A stretch of 38,974 nucleotides of DNA from Phycisphaerae bacterium (GTDB taxonomy: Bacteria; Planctomycetota; Phycisphaerae; Sedimentisphaerales; Anaerohalosphaeraceae), in NCBI GenBank assembly GCA_012517095.1, contig JAAYVQ010000072.1:1-38974 (forward strand). The letters run 5' to 3'. The notes under the pieces were generated by a model that saw only the letters and a program-made list of their open reading frames with translations, was not told the DNA's origin and searched no databases. The translations under genes were made by a program, and so were the position numbers. Positions 29,956-38,974 of the stretch are shown piece after piece. How positions within the stretch are numbered: the first letter of the stretch is position 1; each line of letters begins with the position of its first letter.

Positions 29956-32043
29956 TTACGACGACATCGAAGTCACTGAGCTCATCTGTCGCTGAAGTTG
30001 GGAAAGCAATGTTTCCAATCGGGCGTACTGCGCGACCAATCGTTCCCGTTCTTTCTCCAGCCGCTCCTCTTCTTCCTCGATCCGATCGTTCTGGTTCTTG
30101 ATGGCCTGGTCGATCGATTTGGTCGTGATCGTCAAGCTGCCGTCCACCGAATCGAGATTGGTATTGAGGACATCGTACGCCGCCCCGGCGAATCCCTGCT
30201 TGACGGAAATCGTGGCCGTCAGCGGAGTCCCCGAGGTCTGGCTGACATCGACGGTGAACTGTAAGCTGTTTTCCGCGTACAGGGGCGTACCGTAACTGTT
30301 GAAGGTTGAATTTCCCGTCACCGTGTTCCCGCTGAATGTGGCATCGCGCCAGGTGGTTTCGCCGACTTCCCGGATCTGGGCGGAGGTGATCGCGGTCCCG
30401 TTGCCATAGACGCGGACTTCGTATTGACTGGCGGTGGTATATTTGTTGGCGGAATAAAACTTGATCGCGTCGCTGGTGGAATCGCCCGTCTTGTCGGTGC
30501 CGATCAGGTCCAGCACGCCGTTGTAATCATCCACGATGGCCTCGTCCAGGGCCTTTTCATCCAGTTCGAGCATACCTTCTGCGTTCAGCGTCAGACCGAT
30601 GTCCGAGGGGCTGGTGAAACTGTCCCGGGATCCGAAACCTTTTGTGGCCGAGTTGAACGGTTCCTTCATCTGGCTCCAGATCGTCAGGACATTGTATTCC
30701 GTGGATAAGATGCCGCGGGTCTTGCCGTCGGCATCAAACGCGGTCTTGTCTTTGATGTAGAGAACGGCGGCATTGTAGGTGGTGACGAGCGTATCGATTT
30801 TCTCTTTCAGGGCCTCGGTGTCGCGCGTGAGGTTGACTTCAATGTTGTCGTAGCCGGTTCCGTTGTAGGAAGTGTCGTGCAAATGCAAAGTGACGCCGGA
30901 GATCACATCGTCGATGGTGTTGGAACTTCGGCTGATCCAGTCGTCGGCGCCGGTCGGAAAGTCGTCCACCTTGATCAAGCTGTCCTGAGCGCTGCGGGTT
31001 TCGGTAAAGGTCGCCGGTGCGAAGGCGGCGACGCTGGCGGAAACCGTGCCCCCTTCGTCTCCGTCCAGAATGAAAGTCGGCAGGGCCAGCGATGCCGTTG
31101 AACCCGTGCCGGGCACAAAGCTCATCGCCAAGTCCAAGCTGCTGGCGCCGGAGGTTTTGTCCGTCAGACGAATCACGCCGTCCTCGTAAGTGGCGACGGC
31201 GGTCCGTACGCCGGCGGTTTCGAAGGCCTCGTTGATCTGCGTCAATACATCATCGATCGTGGTGTAATGGGTGACATCGAAGTAGTAGTCCACGGCCGTA
31301 TTGTCATGACGGGTCCCCGTGATATGGATCTGGTCGGCGGTCGAGCCGCTTTCCAATTCGCCGGTGAATCCGTCCAGGTCTTCCAGCTTGGTATCCACAT
31401 CCGCGGTTTCCCCGTTTTCCAGAAGCTCCGTGTTGGCCTTCCGGACTTCCGTGTTGGTGGCATTGACGGTGATCTGGTAATCGGAGCCGCTGTCTTTGCC
31501 GTTGAGGACCAGGTGATAGGCGTTGCCAGTCCCGCTGTCGTATTTGAGAATGCTGGCCGTCACGCCGGGGTTGTCGGTATCGTTGTTGATCAGGCCGACC
31601 ATGTCCTCCAGCGTGGTCTCCTCGGTGGTCTGGATGATCAGTTCCTTGTTGTTATACGAGAAAATGAAATTCCCCGCGCCGACATAGGCGGTGGAATTGG
31701 AGATGCCGCTGTGGACCCATCGTTCGGCGGTCGCCAGTTGCTTGACCTTGACAGAGTGGTTTCCTTCGTACGCGTCGGACGACGCTTCGGCCGAGATGAT
31801 GTCCGAATCGCTGGTTACGGCCTTGAATGACTTCAGGACGCTGCTGTTGTTGAGAGCCGACATTGCGGTCTTCACCGAAGTCAGTTTGCTTTGCAGCTCC
31901 GTATAGGCCTCTTTCTTGGTCTCGCTGACCGTCAGATTGGATTTCATCAGATTGAGCTTACGGCTGTTGACTTCCATGAGCTGCTCGATGATCTTGGCCG
32001 TATCGAGGCCGGTTGACAAACCTGGGAAACTGAGTGTGCCCAT
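29956..32043 (-). CDS. fliD: Flagellar filament cap protein FliD
   Basis: Pentameric cap at the filament tip under which flagellin polymerises. 695 residues, longer than the usual 450-550 because of an extended middle (D2/D3). N-terminal D0 begins MGTLSFPGLSTGLDTAKIIE, followed by EAYTELQSKLTSVKTAMSAL; the C-terminal coiled coil reads IEEEEERLEKERERLVAQYA and LETLLSQLQRQMSS. I start at 32043 because AAGGAG lies 6 nt upstream; the frame is open 23 codons further, into the end of the preceding gene. It is the last gene after three glycosyltransferases, with a 10-nt gap. Confidence 0.96.
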   Translation of the reverse strand: MGTLSFPGLSTGLDTAKIIEQLMEVNSRKLNLMKSNLTVSETKKEAYTELQSKLTSVKTAMSALNNSSVLKSFKAVTSDSDIISAEASSDAYEGNHSVKVKQLATAERWVHSGISNSTAYVGAGNFIFSYNNKELIIQTTEETTLEDMVGLINNDTDNPGVTASILKYDSGTGNAYHLVLNGKDSGSDYQITVNATNTEVRKANTELLENGETADVDTKLEDLDGFTGELESGSTADQIHITGTRHDNTAVDYYFDVTHYTTIDDVLTQINEAFETAGVRTAVATYEDGVIRLTDKTSGASSLDLAMSFVPGTGSTASLALPTFILDGDEGGTVSASVAAFAPATFTETRSAQDSLIKVDDFPTGADDWISRSSNTIDDVISGVTLHLHDTSYNGTGYDNIEVNLTRDTEALKEKIDTLVTTYNAAVLYIKDKTAFDADGKTRGILSTEYNVLTIWSQMKEPFNSATKGFGSRDSFTSPSDIGLTLNAEGMLELDEKALDEAIVDDYNGVLDLIGTDKTGDSTSDAIKFYSANKYTTASQYEVRVYGNGTAITSAQIREVGETTWRDATFSGNTVTGNSTFNSYGTPLYAENSLQFTVDVSQTSGTPLTATISVKQGFAGAAYDVLNTNLDSVDGSLTITTKSIDQAIKNQNDRIEEEEERLEKERERLVAQYARLETLLSQLQRQMSSVTSMSS

Positions 32044-32053
32044 CGGGAACTCC

Positions 32054-34165
32054 TTATGTCGTCGAAACGATAGACGGATTTGCGGTTTGGTTGGGAGAAA
32101 CGGATGGCTCAAGAGATGCCCATTGTCCCAATTGCGTCAGCAACTGCTCGGCATCCGGATTCGGCCGGCGATTCAACTCGGCCCTGCAGGCCGCTATCGC
32201 CTGATCGTTCCGACCGAGTTGCACAAACGCCACGGCCCGGGCATAGTCCAGGCCGGACATCTCGAAACCTCCGCTGCGGGTTTCATCCATATAGACCAGC
32301 GCCTCATCGGGTCTTCCGGATCGGAGACGATCCACGGCGCACCGAAACAATTCCAGCGGTCGCTGATTTCCGGTCATGCTCCAGACCGATTGCGATAACC
32401 GGCCGGTTTTTGTCAGAGATTCAATCATCAGGGTACGATAGCGATCCCCCCGTTGCCGGAACGGTTCGCTGAATCGGCCCGCGTTGGTTTGCGCGTGGGA
32501 ATAAAAGGTCATCATCAGGTATTCGTGAAACCGGCATGTCCGCTCGGCCGGATCGGAAACTTGCGCCAGTTGCGGATACAGAATCTCGGCCGGATAGCGC
32601 GAGATCATCTCCTCCAGCGCCGCGGCGGTGATCTCGTTGCGCTGCTGATATTTCCGCGAAAGCCCCCCCGAGCCGACGCGATAATAATACGGCATGCTGC
32701 CGGCCACCCGGCTGAAGCGCATTTGTCCGGCGTTGCGGCAGAGAAAATCGAAATCGGCCGCCGTCTCGACCGGACGATACAGGCCCGTCCGCTCATACAG
32801 GGATCGCCGAACAAGACTTCCCGGTTCCGGAATAACGCTTTTGCCCAGCGTAAACAGAACGGCAATCAGGACCCGGCTGTCGCGAATCTCTTCGTACCGC
32901 CACACCACGCCCGTCGGCCGACCGGCATCATCCACCAGCGTCAGCCCGGCCGGATAATAATAGTCGGCGCCGGGGTTTTGCTCGGCATGTGCGACCATCG
33001 CCTGAATATATCCCGGAGCGATCGTGTCGTCGGAGTCCACCACCAGCAGGTAGTGTCCCTTCGCCTCGCCAATGGCCCGGTTTCGGGCGGCGGCGTAGTT
33101 GGCGTGGTCCTGATGGATAGATCGGATTCGCGGATCGCGGTATTCGGCAACGATCGCCGCCGTGTCGTCCGTGCTGCCGTCATCGACGATGAGAAGCTCG
33201 AACGGTTCATAATCCTGCGCGAGAATCGACTCGATCGCGCGGCGGATGTGTCCGGCGGCATTGTAGGCGGCCATCTCGACGGTCACCAAAGGCCGATGCG
33301 GGGGCGAGGGTTTCGTTTCTGTGCCGCCGCGAAAGACCAGTTCGGCTTCCTGATGGCAGGCCTGAGGAACAAACCCGGAATACAGCGTCACATCGATTGA
33401 ATGGCCCTGATCGAACAGATCGGAAAGTCGCTGGACGGAATAGGCCGGATCGGCGCCGTTTCGATTGGGACAGACGGTCTGCACGAGATTGACGGGATTG
33501 CAGAAGGCGACGGATTGTTCAAAGCACAGCAAGCCGGGCCGGGCCGCGGCGTAGAGTTGCGCGTTGGCGGCCATCAGGCCTTCCAGCGTATTGGGGTTGG
33601 TGAAGGGCAATTGCTCCAGCAGCGCCAGAAGTTCAGCCGTTCGGTAGAGACTGCTGGAGACTTCCAGCGGATAGCCAAAATCGTGGGGAGCTCCGGGCCA
33701 GGAAAATTTCACAATTTCCGGCGCGGCCGGAATAAAAGCGGGTTGGGCAGGCGGAACATCCCGCATGTAGCAGCGATGGATGTTGCGGCCCAGACGCAGG
33801 GAAAACCCGATTGCGTCCGGATGCGCCGCCAGCGCCGCGCAAATATCTCCGATCGAAAAGTCCCGCACAAACAGATTGTCATCGACCGCAAACAGAACCA
33901 TCTCCGACGGGCGAATCAGCGACAGAACCTGCGACCGAAACTCCGTCTCTTCGACGAACGCCACATCCGGATATCGTGTGCGCAACCGCCGATACTGATC
34001 GCCAACGCGCGGTGACGATGCCCGAAACAGAACCGCCAGCCGCATCGCCTGCGGATCGCGCAGATGCAGCCGCAGCGAATCCAGGACTGCCTGCAGTTGC
34101 ATCGCCCGGTCTTTGCTGAAGACAAGACCCAGAATATTCGATTGTGTCGGTTGACTCGCGTTCAT
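32054..34165 (-). CDS. Two-domain glycosyltransferase with TPR-like tail
   Basis: 703 residues. Residues about 1-285 form a GT-A-like domain (LGLVFSKDRAMQLQAVLDSL, FAVDDNLFVRDFSIGDICA with a DD motif). Residues about 292-530 are a classical GT2 domain (VTVEMAAYNAAGHIRRAIE, ELLIVDDGSTDDTAAIVAEY, LLVVDSDDTIAPGYI with the D-x-D-type DSDD). The last 90 residues contain short helical repeats like TPRs (DRLRSGRPDEALVYMDE, YARAVAFVQLGRNDQAIA), as in protein O-glycosyltransferases. Begins 4 nt after the preceding gene and ends 10 nt before fliD, so it most likely modifies flagellin or the cap (inference). Confidence 0.85.
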   Translation of the reverse strand: MNASQPTQSNILGLVFSKDRAMQLQAVLDSLRLHLRDPQAMRLAVLFRASSPRVGDQYRRLRTRYPDVAFVEETEFRSQVLSLIRPSEMVLFAVDDNLFVRDFSIGDICAALAAHPDAIGFSLRLGRNIHRCYMRDVPPAQPAFIPAAPEIVKFSWPGAPHDFGYPLEVSSSLYRTAELLALLEQLPFTNPNTLEGLMAANAQLYAAARPGLLCFEQSVAFCNPVNLVQTVCPNRNGADPAYSVQRLSDLFDQGHSIDVTLYSGFVPQACHQEAELVFRGGTETKPSPPHRPLVTVEMAAYNAAGHIRRAIESILAQDYEPFELLIVDDGSTDDTAAIVAEYRDPRIRSIHQDHANYAAARNRAIGEAKGHYLLVVDSDDTIAPGYIQAMVAHAEQNPGADYYYPAGLTLVDDAGRPTGVVWRYEEIRDSRVLIAVLFTLGKSVIPEPGSLVRRSLYERTGLYRPVETAADFDFLCRNAGQMRFSRVAGSMPYYYRVGSGGLSRKYQQRNEITAAALEEMISRYPAEILYPQLAQVSDPAERTCRFHEYLMMTFYSHAQTNAGRFSEPFRQRGDRYRTLMIESLTKTGRLSQSVWSMTGNQRPLELFRCAVDRLRSGRPDEALVYMDETRSGGFEMSGLDYARAVAFVQLGRNDQAIAACRAELNRRPNPDAEQLLTQLGQWASLEPSVSPNQTANPSIVSTT

Positions 34166-34168
34166 TCT

Positions 34169-35923
34169 CTATCGTACGCCGCCGGAAACCAGCGGTTCAC
34201 TCGCCTTTGTCTTGGGTACCCCGGAAGCATTGACCTCGAATTCACTCGTGCACATCCTGTTATCGGCTAAAAGGGTTTGCAATTCACGCATCCAAATGTC
34301 CCAAGTCGGCCGCTCTTTCGGCGAAACCATACTCTCGGCGAGCAACTGGCCGGCGGCCGAAAACTGCGTATCAACGGTGCGCTCTTCCGTTTTATGGGCC
34401 GTGACAATCACATTCGAAAGGAAGGGCTCCTGCGACCAGGATTTTTCCTCTTTGTGCAATCCCCCGAATCCCAGCGCCGACAGCGTCCGCTGGAACCGTT
34501 CGGCAAACCAGTGATCGACATGATACGCCCATTTTGCGGCCTGATCGCCGGCCAGATGGCGAACCACGGCCATCTTGGTTTTCCAGGCCGCATTGGACAA
34601 CAGCGTCCGGGCGCTGCCGATCAGGTCGGGCGTTTCGATGCACAGTACGCCGCCGACTCTGAGCCATTGGTGCCAGCGAATCAACAAGGCAAGAGCGGTA
34701 ACGCGGTTGAAATGCTCGAAGACATGGTGCAGACGAATCTCATCGACCGTCCTATCGGGAAACCGCAGCGTCGTGATATCGGCATGAATGTCGGCGCCGA
34801 GCTTGGGAATCGTGGTGTGCTCGCTGGGCGGGTAATCAATGTTGACATAGCCGTCGAACTTCCACTGCCCGCAGCCCAGGTGCAGACGCAGGGGCTTTCC
34901 CGGCGACCACAAGCCCGCCCGCTGAATGCGGGACAACAGTTCGCCATCCGGCCATACCGCCGGTTTCGATGGAGCCACCGGTAAGGGTGGGCCGCAACGA
35001 TCGATCCATTTGCGGATCAGCGGATGATCACAACCACCGGAGACGGCCCTCATCAAACTGTCGCGCGCGGCGTTCCCTTGGCGATATTGAATTTGCGCCA
35101 GCCCCTTCCACAGATGCTCAATGGAGGCATCCGGGGTTCGCATGAACGCGGGAATCTGAAGGATATCGGCCATCTCATCGGACCAGAGAAGCCGGCGCGG
35201 GGTTGGTTCTTCTGTCGAAACGAAATGCCGCCACTTGTCGAGGTATCGGGCGATATCTTCGGCGCTGGTCTGGGCGTTGGTATTTTTCTGGTTGTCGAGG
35301 ACATTGTTGTGGAGAACAAAACAGCCCGGCAGCGGAACCAATTGACGGCCGGACTGATAGAGCTTGTAGCACAGATCGCCGTCGGCACAATAGAACAGGT
35401 AGGATTCGTCGATGCCGCCGACGGCGGAGAACGCGTCCATCCGAATCAGGCCATAATTCATCAGGAGTTTGTGGCCGTAAGTAAAGTCGATACCGAACTT
35501 GTCCCAGTCAGGCCGCGTGTGAAGATTCTTGTAGAAGAAAATGCCTCCCGCCACGGAGGATGCCAGGGAGTCCAGATAGCGTACGGCCTGGGTCATGCTG
35601 TCGGGGCCGAAAACGATATCGTCGCTGGCATACATGGCATAGCGGCCTCGGGCTCGGGCGAATCCAAAATTGTACAACTGCGGCCAGGAATGCCGACCGG
35701 GGCCAAAGTGTTCGAATTCGTTGAAGACCTGCGTGATGTTGTGCTTTCGAAGAACCGACCGCGTTTGGTCCGTCGAACCGCCTTCGACAACAATGACCTC
35801 CAGCGAAACCCCGCGGGCGGCCGGCTTGAGACTGGTAAGCATCGCATCCAAAAGTGAGTCGCGATTTTTCGTGCATACGACAATGCTGACATCGACACCC
35901 GTTGGCGTAAAGTTTGAGTTCAT
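34169..35923 (-). CDS. GT2 glycosyltransferase-methyltransferase fusion
   Basis: 584 residues. N-terminal GT2 (SIVVCTKNRDSLLDAMLTSL, LEVIVVEGGSTDQTRSVL, MYASDDIVFGPDSM with the DD motif, and VGGIDESYLFYCADGDLCYK). From about residue 346 a class I methyltransferase of the Methyltransf_11 type: LRLHLGCGQWKFDGYVNIDY holds the SAM-binding GCG, and DEIRLHHVFEHF the following acidic strand. It would add a sugar and methylate it or a related residue. Its start overlaps the end of the preceding gene by 4 nt (ATGA), and its stop is 4 nt before the next. Confidence 0.86.
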   Translation of the reverse strand: MNSNFTPTGVDVSIVVCTKNRDSLLDAMLTSLKPAARGVSLEVIVVEGGSTDQTRSVLRKHNITQVFNEFEHFGPGRHSWPQLYNFGFARARGRYAMYASDDIVFGPDSMTQAVRYLDSLASSVAGGIFFYKNLHTRPDWDKFGIDFTYGHKLLMNYGLIRMDAFSAVGGIDESYLFYCADGDLCYKLYQSGRQLVPLPGCFVLHNNVLDNQKNTNAQTSAEDIARYLDKWRHFVSTEEPTPRRLLWSDEMADILQIPAFMRTPDASIEHLWKGLAQIQYRQGNAARDSLMRAVSGGCDHPLIRKWIDRCGPPLPVAPSKPAVWPDGELLSRIQRAGLWSPGKPLRLHLGCGQWKFDGYVNIDYPPSEHTTIPKLGADIHADITTLRFPDRTVDEIRLHHVFEHFNRVTALALLIRWHQWLRVGGVLCIETPDLIGSARTLLSNAAWKTKMAVVRHLAGDQAAKWAYHVDHWFAERFQRTLSALGFGGLHKEEKSWSQEPFLSNVIVTAHKTEERTVDTQFSAAGQLLAESMVSPKERPTWDIWMRELQTLLADNRMCTSEFEVNASGVPKTKASEPLVSGGVR

Positions 35924-38838
35924 CTGTCCGCCGGCACCTCCGACGCAACGCGCCTCTGAGCTTCCGGCGGCGCGGCGTCATTCCATGTGATGATTCGGGC
36001 CGGCTGGGATTTGAGCCAGGGCTGACATCCCTGCCACTGGGGTTGACCCGGATGATGCGCCCACAGCGAAGGCCCTTGAACACAAACACGGATCTCTTTC
36101 GAGTCGCATGACAAGGCCTCACGGACAGCGTTTTCGAGAATGCCCGGGTTCAGATCGCGTACACAATGAATGCGTTTATAGCGGCAGGACCAGTCGCAGC
36201 CGTAGCAGTCCAGAGGCAGCGCTGCGATTGTGGTCAAGGGCGAATACGGCATGAATCTCCCAAAGTGGCCTCCTCCCAGCAGAATCACATTCGGGGTTCC
36301 GACGGCACAGGCCAGATGCGCCAGGCCCGTTTCGGCGCCGATCGCCAGGCGGCATCGACGCAGCAGAGCCGCCGTCTGCCGCAAGGTACAACGGCCCGAC
36401 AGGTTCAGTCCGCCGGCTCCCGAAGCGATCATGTTCCGCTGATTGACCCCGAGGTCGTTGGCGCCGCCCAGTGCGAGGAGGGACAAACGATTCTCGGCGC
36501 AGACAGATCGGATGGCCTGCCCGTAATATTCGTACTGACGATGCGGCGTTCGTGTCCCGGCAAAGAGGGCCAGAGTTCGTTCAGGATGGAGGCCGTGCTG
36601 TTTCAACAATTGCTCGGCAAATTGCGTATCTTGATCCGTTAGCCAGACGGTCGGAAGCAGGGAGTGAACCTCGATCCCCAGCCCCCTGAGGAAATCGCGG
36701 TGGCGATGCAGCTCGGGCATCGGTACCGGGTCGGTCCGGATGATCTGCGTATAAGCGGCGTTTCGAACCTGTCGAAGGGCAATCCGGCGAGGGATGAACT
36801 CCAGGCCGGGCAGGTCGGCCAAACCATGAGTCGCCCAGGTGGAATTCAACAACAGATCCGGGTTGCACGCGCGGACCTTGCCGAGAAACTCCTGGTACTG
36901 AGCGTCGGACTCCCAACGGTGCTCGATGGGTACAGGAAGGATATCCTCGACATGGGGACAGGATTCGTACAGTTCAGCGATATGCTGCTGGCACACCACG
37001 GTAATGCGGGCGTCGCCGAAGCGCCGGTGGATGTGCGGGAGCATCGACGCCGAGAGGAGCGCATCGCCGATCGAATCGGTCCGGAGCCACAAGATCCGGC
37101 GAATGGGATCGCTGCGGCCTGCCGGTTGCGGCGTAAAGCGGGCGATACAGAAACCGAATTTCTCTTTCGACGCCGTCACAATCTCGAACCGCGGATCGCT
37201 CTGCATTCGCAGAAAGTTACGATGGTGCTTGATGTGATCGATGTCGTCGAGGGCGATGTGGCAGGGACCCTGCAGGTGGTCAAGCAGATAGTCAAACTCG
37301 ATGGCTCCAATGTGCCCTGCGCTGTCGAGCAGGACGAAGTCGGGGCAGAACCGAAAGGCCTTGAGGCATTCATAAAGCCGATTGTCGGGTACATCGGGAA
37401 AATCGGTCTCGCGATAGTAAGCGCCGACCCGTTCCCCGGGCCGATGATCGACAAAGATATCCTGTCCGCCGAGATCGGAAACGGTTTGCTTTTGGATCTG
37501 ATCGGGCGACGGAAGCATCGACCGCGGAATCGACAATCCGAGCACGGCGTGAACCTTCAGGCCGGCGGCAACGAAGTACTCCTTTGCCTGACTCCAGTGC
37601 CTCGGATTGACCTCGATCGTACAAAACACCGCGTCGGAGATCCCCTGCTCTTCCAAGGCGCGGGCGATAATCGTCGTGGTCCCCCGGCCCAGATAAGTCC
37701 CGGTTTCGATGATCTTGCGAGGACGAATCCGCGCAAACAATTTACGGATTTCCGCGGCAAACTGCGATTCGGTTCCCACGGTGGCTCCGGCCCGTTCGAA
37801 GTCGCAAGCCACTTTGACCTTCCGGCCGGAAGCGGAACCGGCCAATCCCGATTCTCTCGATGCCTCGACAGGGGGACACGAGATTTCGTCCTGCGACACG
37901 GACGATGTCGCACGACGCAGTCGAAGGCGGAATTCCTCCATCACGGGCGGATGCGTTCCGCTGAAGAGTTCGGTTCGGGAGTTTCTGTCATTAATCCACA
38001 CCGGGTACTGTGCTTCGATCTGCTGACGGTTGTGCGGTGTCCAGGCCCGGTAGCAGCGATCAAACCATTCCTGCCGATCCACACCGTTGACCCGGTCACC
38101 CCATTGCCGGGCATAGTAGGAATTCTTCTGGGCAACCTGGTGTTCAAACACATAACTATAATGGTACAGGAGGATGCCCATTTTACGGGTCTGAAAACCA
38201 TCGAACAGGTGCATCTGTTCCGTTGTCTGACTCGATCCCGGCCACATCAGGGTCGGCGGCCGGTGCGTGGTAAAGACGGCACCGGGAACATATTTGAACA
38301 ATCTGCGGTAATGGTAGTCGCTCTGGAAAAACAGGGGGCTTACGAAGATATAGTCCAGCCCCTTCCAGAAATTGTCGGGAATGAAGTTGACCTGCGTGAT
38401 CGTCGGGTCTTTGACAAACAGATCCCGGAGGGTCTCCAGGTCCTGCGGCTTGTAAACCTCATCCGAATCGATCAGCCAGACATAATCGCCGGTCACATAC
38501 TCCAGGGCCTTGTTCTGCATCTGGCACTTTTCGGGCCAAAGCCCCTGGACAAGGCGGATTTTCCGTTGCGGATCGGGGAACGAGCGGAGAAACTCGACGG
38601 TTCCGTCGCGGCTGCTGCCATCGGGATTGGCGGCGTCCAAGCAATTCTTTACGGCGCCTTCCACAACGATGATTTCATGAGCGAAATCGTAAATCGATCG
38701 CAAACTGTATTCGATCAGCGGCATCCCATTAAGGACGATCATGACGAAGCTAAAGCGGGGACGACGGCCCTGAGATCTTCGCTCAAGCGGAGCGATCCTG
38801 TCCGGTTCCAACGGGTTTGGAGCGACGGACAACTCCAT
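35920..38838 (-). CDS. GT2-methyltransferase-like-GT9 three-domain fusion
   Basis: 972 residues from the ATG at 38838. Order: GT2 domain, about 28-290 (FSFVMIVLNGMPLIEYSLRS, WLIDSDEVYKP with DSDE); a Rossmann methyltransferase-like domain, about 375-570 (PRKIIETGTYLGRGTTTIIA, CPDFVLLDSAGHIGAIEFDY, IALDDIDHIKHH); and a GT9 heptosyltransferase-like domain, about 580-930 (LRTDSIGDALLSASMLPHI, LSGRCTLRQTAALL, GAETGLAHLACAVGTPNVIL). The frame is open to the right edge and a further ATG lies at 38967, so the start is uncertain; an AAGGA lies 13 nt before 38838, a little far. First of the three coupled transferase genes that lead into fliD. GT9 enzymes normally act on lipopolysaccharide; here the neighbourhood suggests flagellar glycan. 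Confidence 0.82.
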   Translation of the reverse strand: MELSVAPNPLEPDRIAPLERRSQGRRPRFSFVMIVLNGMPLIEYSLRSIYDFAHEIIVVEGAVKNCLDAANPDGSSRDGTVEFLRSFPDPQRKIRLVQGLWPEKCQMQNKALEYVTGDYVWLIDSDEVYKPQDLETLRDLFVKDPTITQVNFIPDNFWKGLDYIFVSPLFFQSDYHYRRLFKYVPGAVFTTHRPPTLMWPGSSQTTEQMHLFDGFQTRKMGILLYHYSYVFEHQVAQKNSYYARQWGDRVNGVDRQEWFDRCYRAWTPHNRQQIEAQYPVWINDRNSRTELFSGTHPPVMEEFRLRLRRATSSVSQDEISCPPVEASRESGLAGSASGRKVKVACDFERAGATVGTESQFAAEIRKLFARIRPRKIIETGTYLGRGTTTIIARALEEQGISDAVFCTIEVNPRHWSQAKEYFVAAGLKVHAVLGLSIPRSMLPSPDQIQKQTVSDLGGQDIFVDHRPGERVGAYYRETDFPDVPDNRLYECLKAFRFCPDFVLLDSAGHIGAIEFDYLLDHLQGPCHIALDDIDHIKHHRNFLRMQSDPRFEIVTASKEKFGFCIARFTPQPAGRSDPIRRILWLRTDSIGDALLSASMLPHIHRRFGDARITVVCQQHIAELYESCPHVEDILPVPIEHRWESDAQYQEFLGKVRACNPDLLLNSTWATHGLADLPGLEFIPRRIALRQVRNAAYTQIIRTDPVPMPELHRHRDFLRGLGIEVHSLLPTVWLTDQDTQFAEQLLKQHGLHPERTLALFAGTRTPHRQYEYYGQAIRSVCAENRLSLLALGGANDLGVNQRNMIASGAGGLNLSGRCTLRQTAALLRRCRLAIGAETGLAHLACAVGTPNVILLGGGHFGRFMPYSPLTTIAALPLDCYGCDWSCRYKRIHCVRDLNPGILENAVREALSCDSKEIRVCVQGPSLWAHHPGQPQWQGCQPWLKSQPARIITWNDAAPPEAQRRVASEVPADR

Positions 38839-38974
38839 TTTGATGTGGGGTTCCTTTCGTTGTGGAAGTTCCGTGGCACATGAAGCCGAGAGTTCGGCAC
38901 GGCCAACCCCGGCCCTCACATCGTGGAGGCGCACTTCATAGTCAAACCGGCCGTCCCACAGGAGCATGGTATTC

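Noticed and set aside
36664-38883. Plus-strand 739-codon open frame opposite the GT2-GT9 gene
   Set aside because: Antisense shadow; the minus strand has three known enzyme domains over the same span.

Overview
The window is a bacterial flagellar and chemotaxis island. GC content is moderate and both strands are densely coded. The gene order, three large multidomain glycosyltransferases beside fliD, an N-terminally extended FliA-type sigma factor, sigma-54 promoters in front of the hook-basal-body operons and a Gfo/Idh dehydrogenase next to a TIM-barrel sugar isomerase all suggest a planctomycete, probably Phycisphaerae-like. That placement is an inference; no rRNA or other taxonomic marker is present. 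No tRNA, rRNA or CRISPR array was seen.

Layout. (1) 1-5414, minus strand: the 5' two thirds of cheA, then two consecutive flagellin-fliS modules. (2) 5898-6068, plus strand: a tiny four-cysteine protein. (3) 6133-13418, minus strand: a CheC-like/CBS fusion, cheX, cheY, a small unknown protein, two lipoproteins, two small unknown proteins, a FliA-type sigma factor and fliK. (4) 13833-24571, plus strand: flgB-flgC-fliE-fliF-fliG-fliH-fliI-fliJ-motE-like, then fliO-fliP-fliQ-fliR-flhB. (5) 24585-26117: an unusual protein that joins a degenerate FlhA membrane domain to a ParA/BY-kinase-like domain without a P-loop. It sits where flhA-flhF-flhG are usually found. (6) 26118-27161: a gene-free stretch of palindromic REP/BIME-type repeats plus the 3' remnant of a primase/helicase-type ATPase gene. 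(7) 27162-29935: a sugar cassette (Gfo/Idh oxidoreductase, sugar isomerase, deoC) with its own sigma-70 promoter. (8) 29956-38838, minus strand: three multidomain glycosyltransferases translationally coupled or closely spaced with fliD, probably a flagellar glycosylation operon.

Regulation can be read from the sequence. Near-perfect sigma-54 -24/-12 elements drive fliK (minus) and flgB (plus) divergently, and a third precedes fliO. Sigma-28 (FliA) elements with canonical 11-nt spacing lie upstream of flagellin 2, of the orf89-cheY-cheX-CBS cluster and probably of cheA. The likely sigma-28 gene itself lies in the fliK transcription unit. This implies a cascade: sigma-54 makes basal body, export gate, FliK and FliA; FliA then makes filament and chemotaxis proteins.

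The most unusual items are the FlhA/ParA-like chimera, the CheC-CBS fusion, the three-enzyme glycosyltransferase operon including a GT2-methyltransferase-GT9 fusion, FlhB with NPDH instead of NPTH at the autocleavage site, an N-terminally extended CheA, and the alternating-orientation hairpin repeats with compensatory stem changes.
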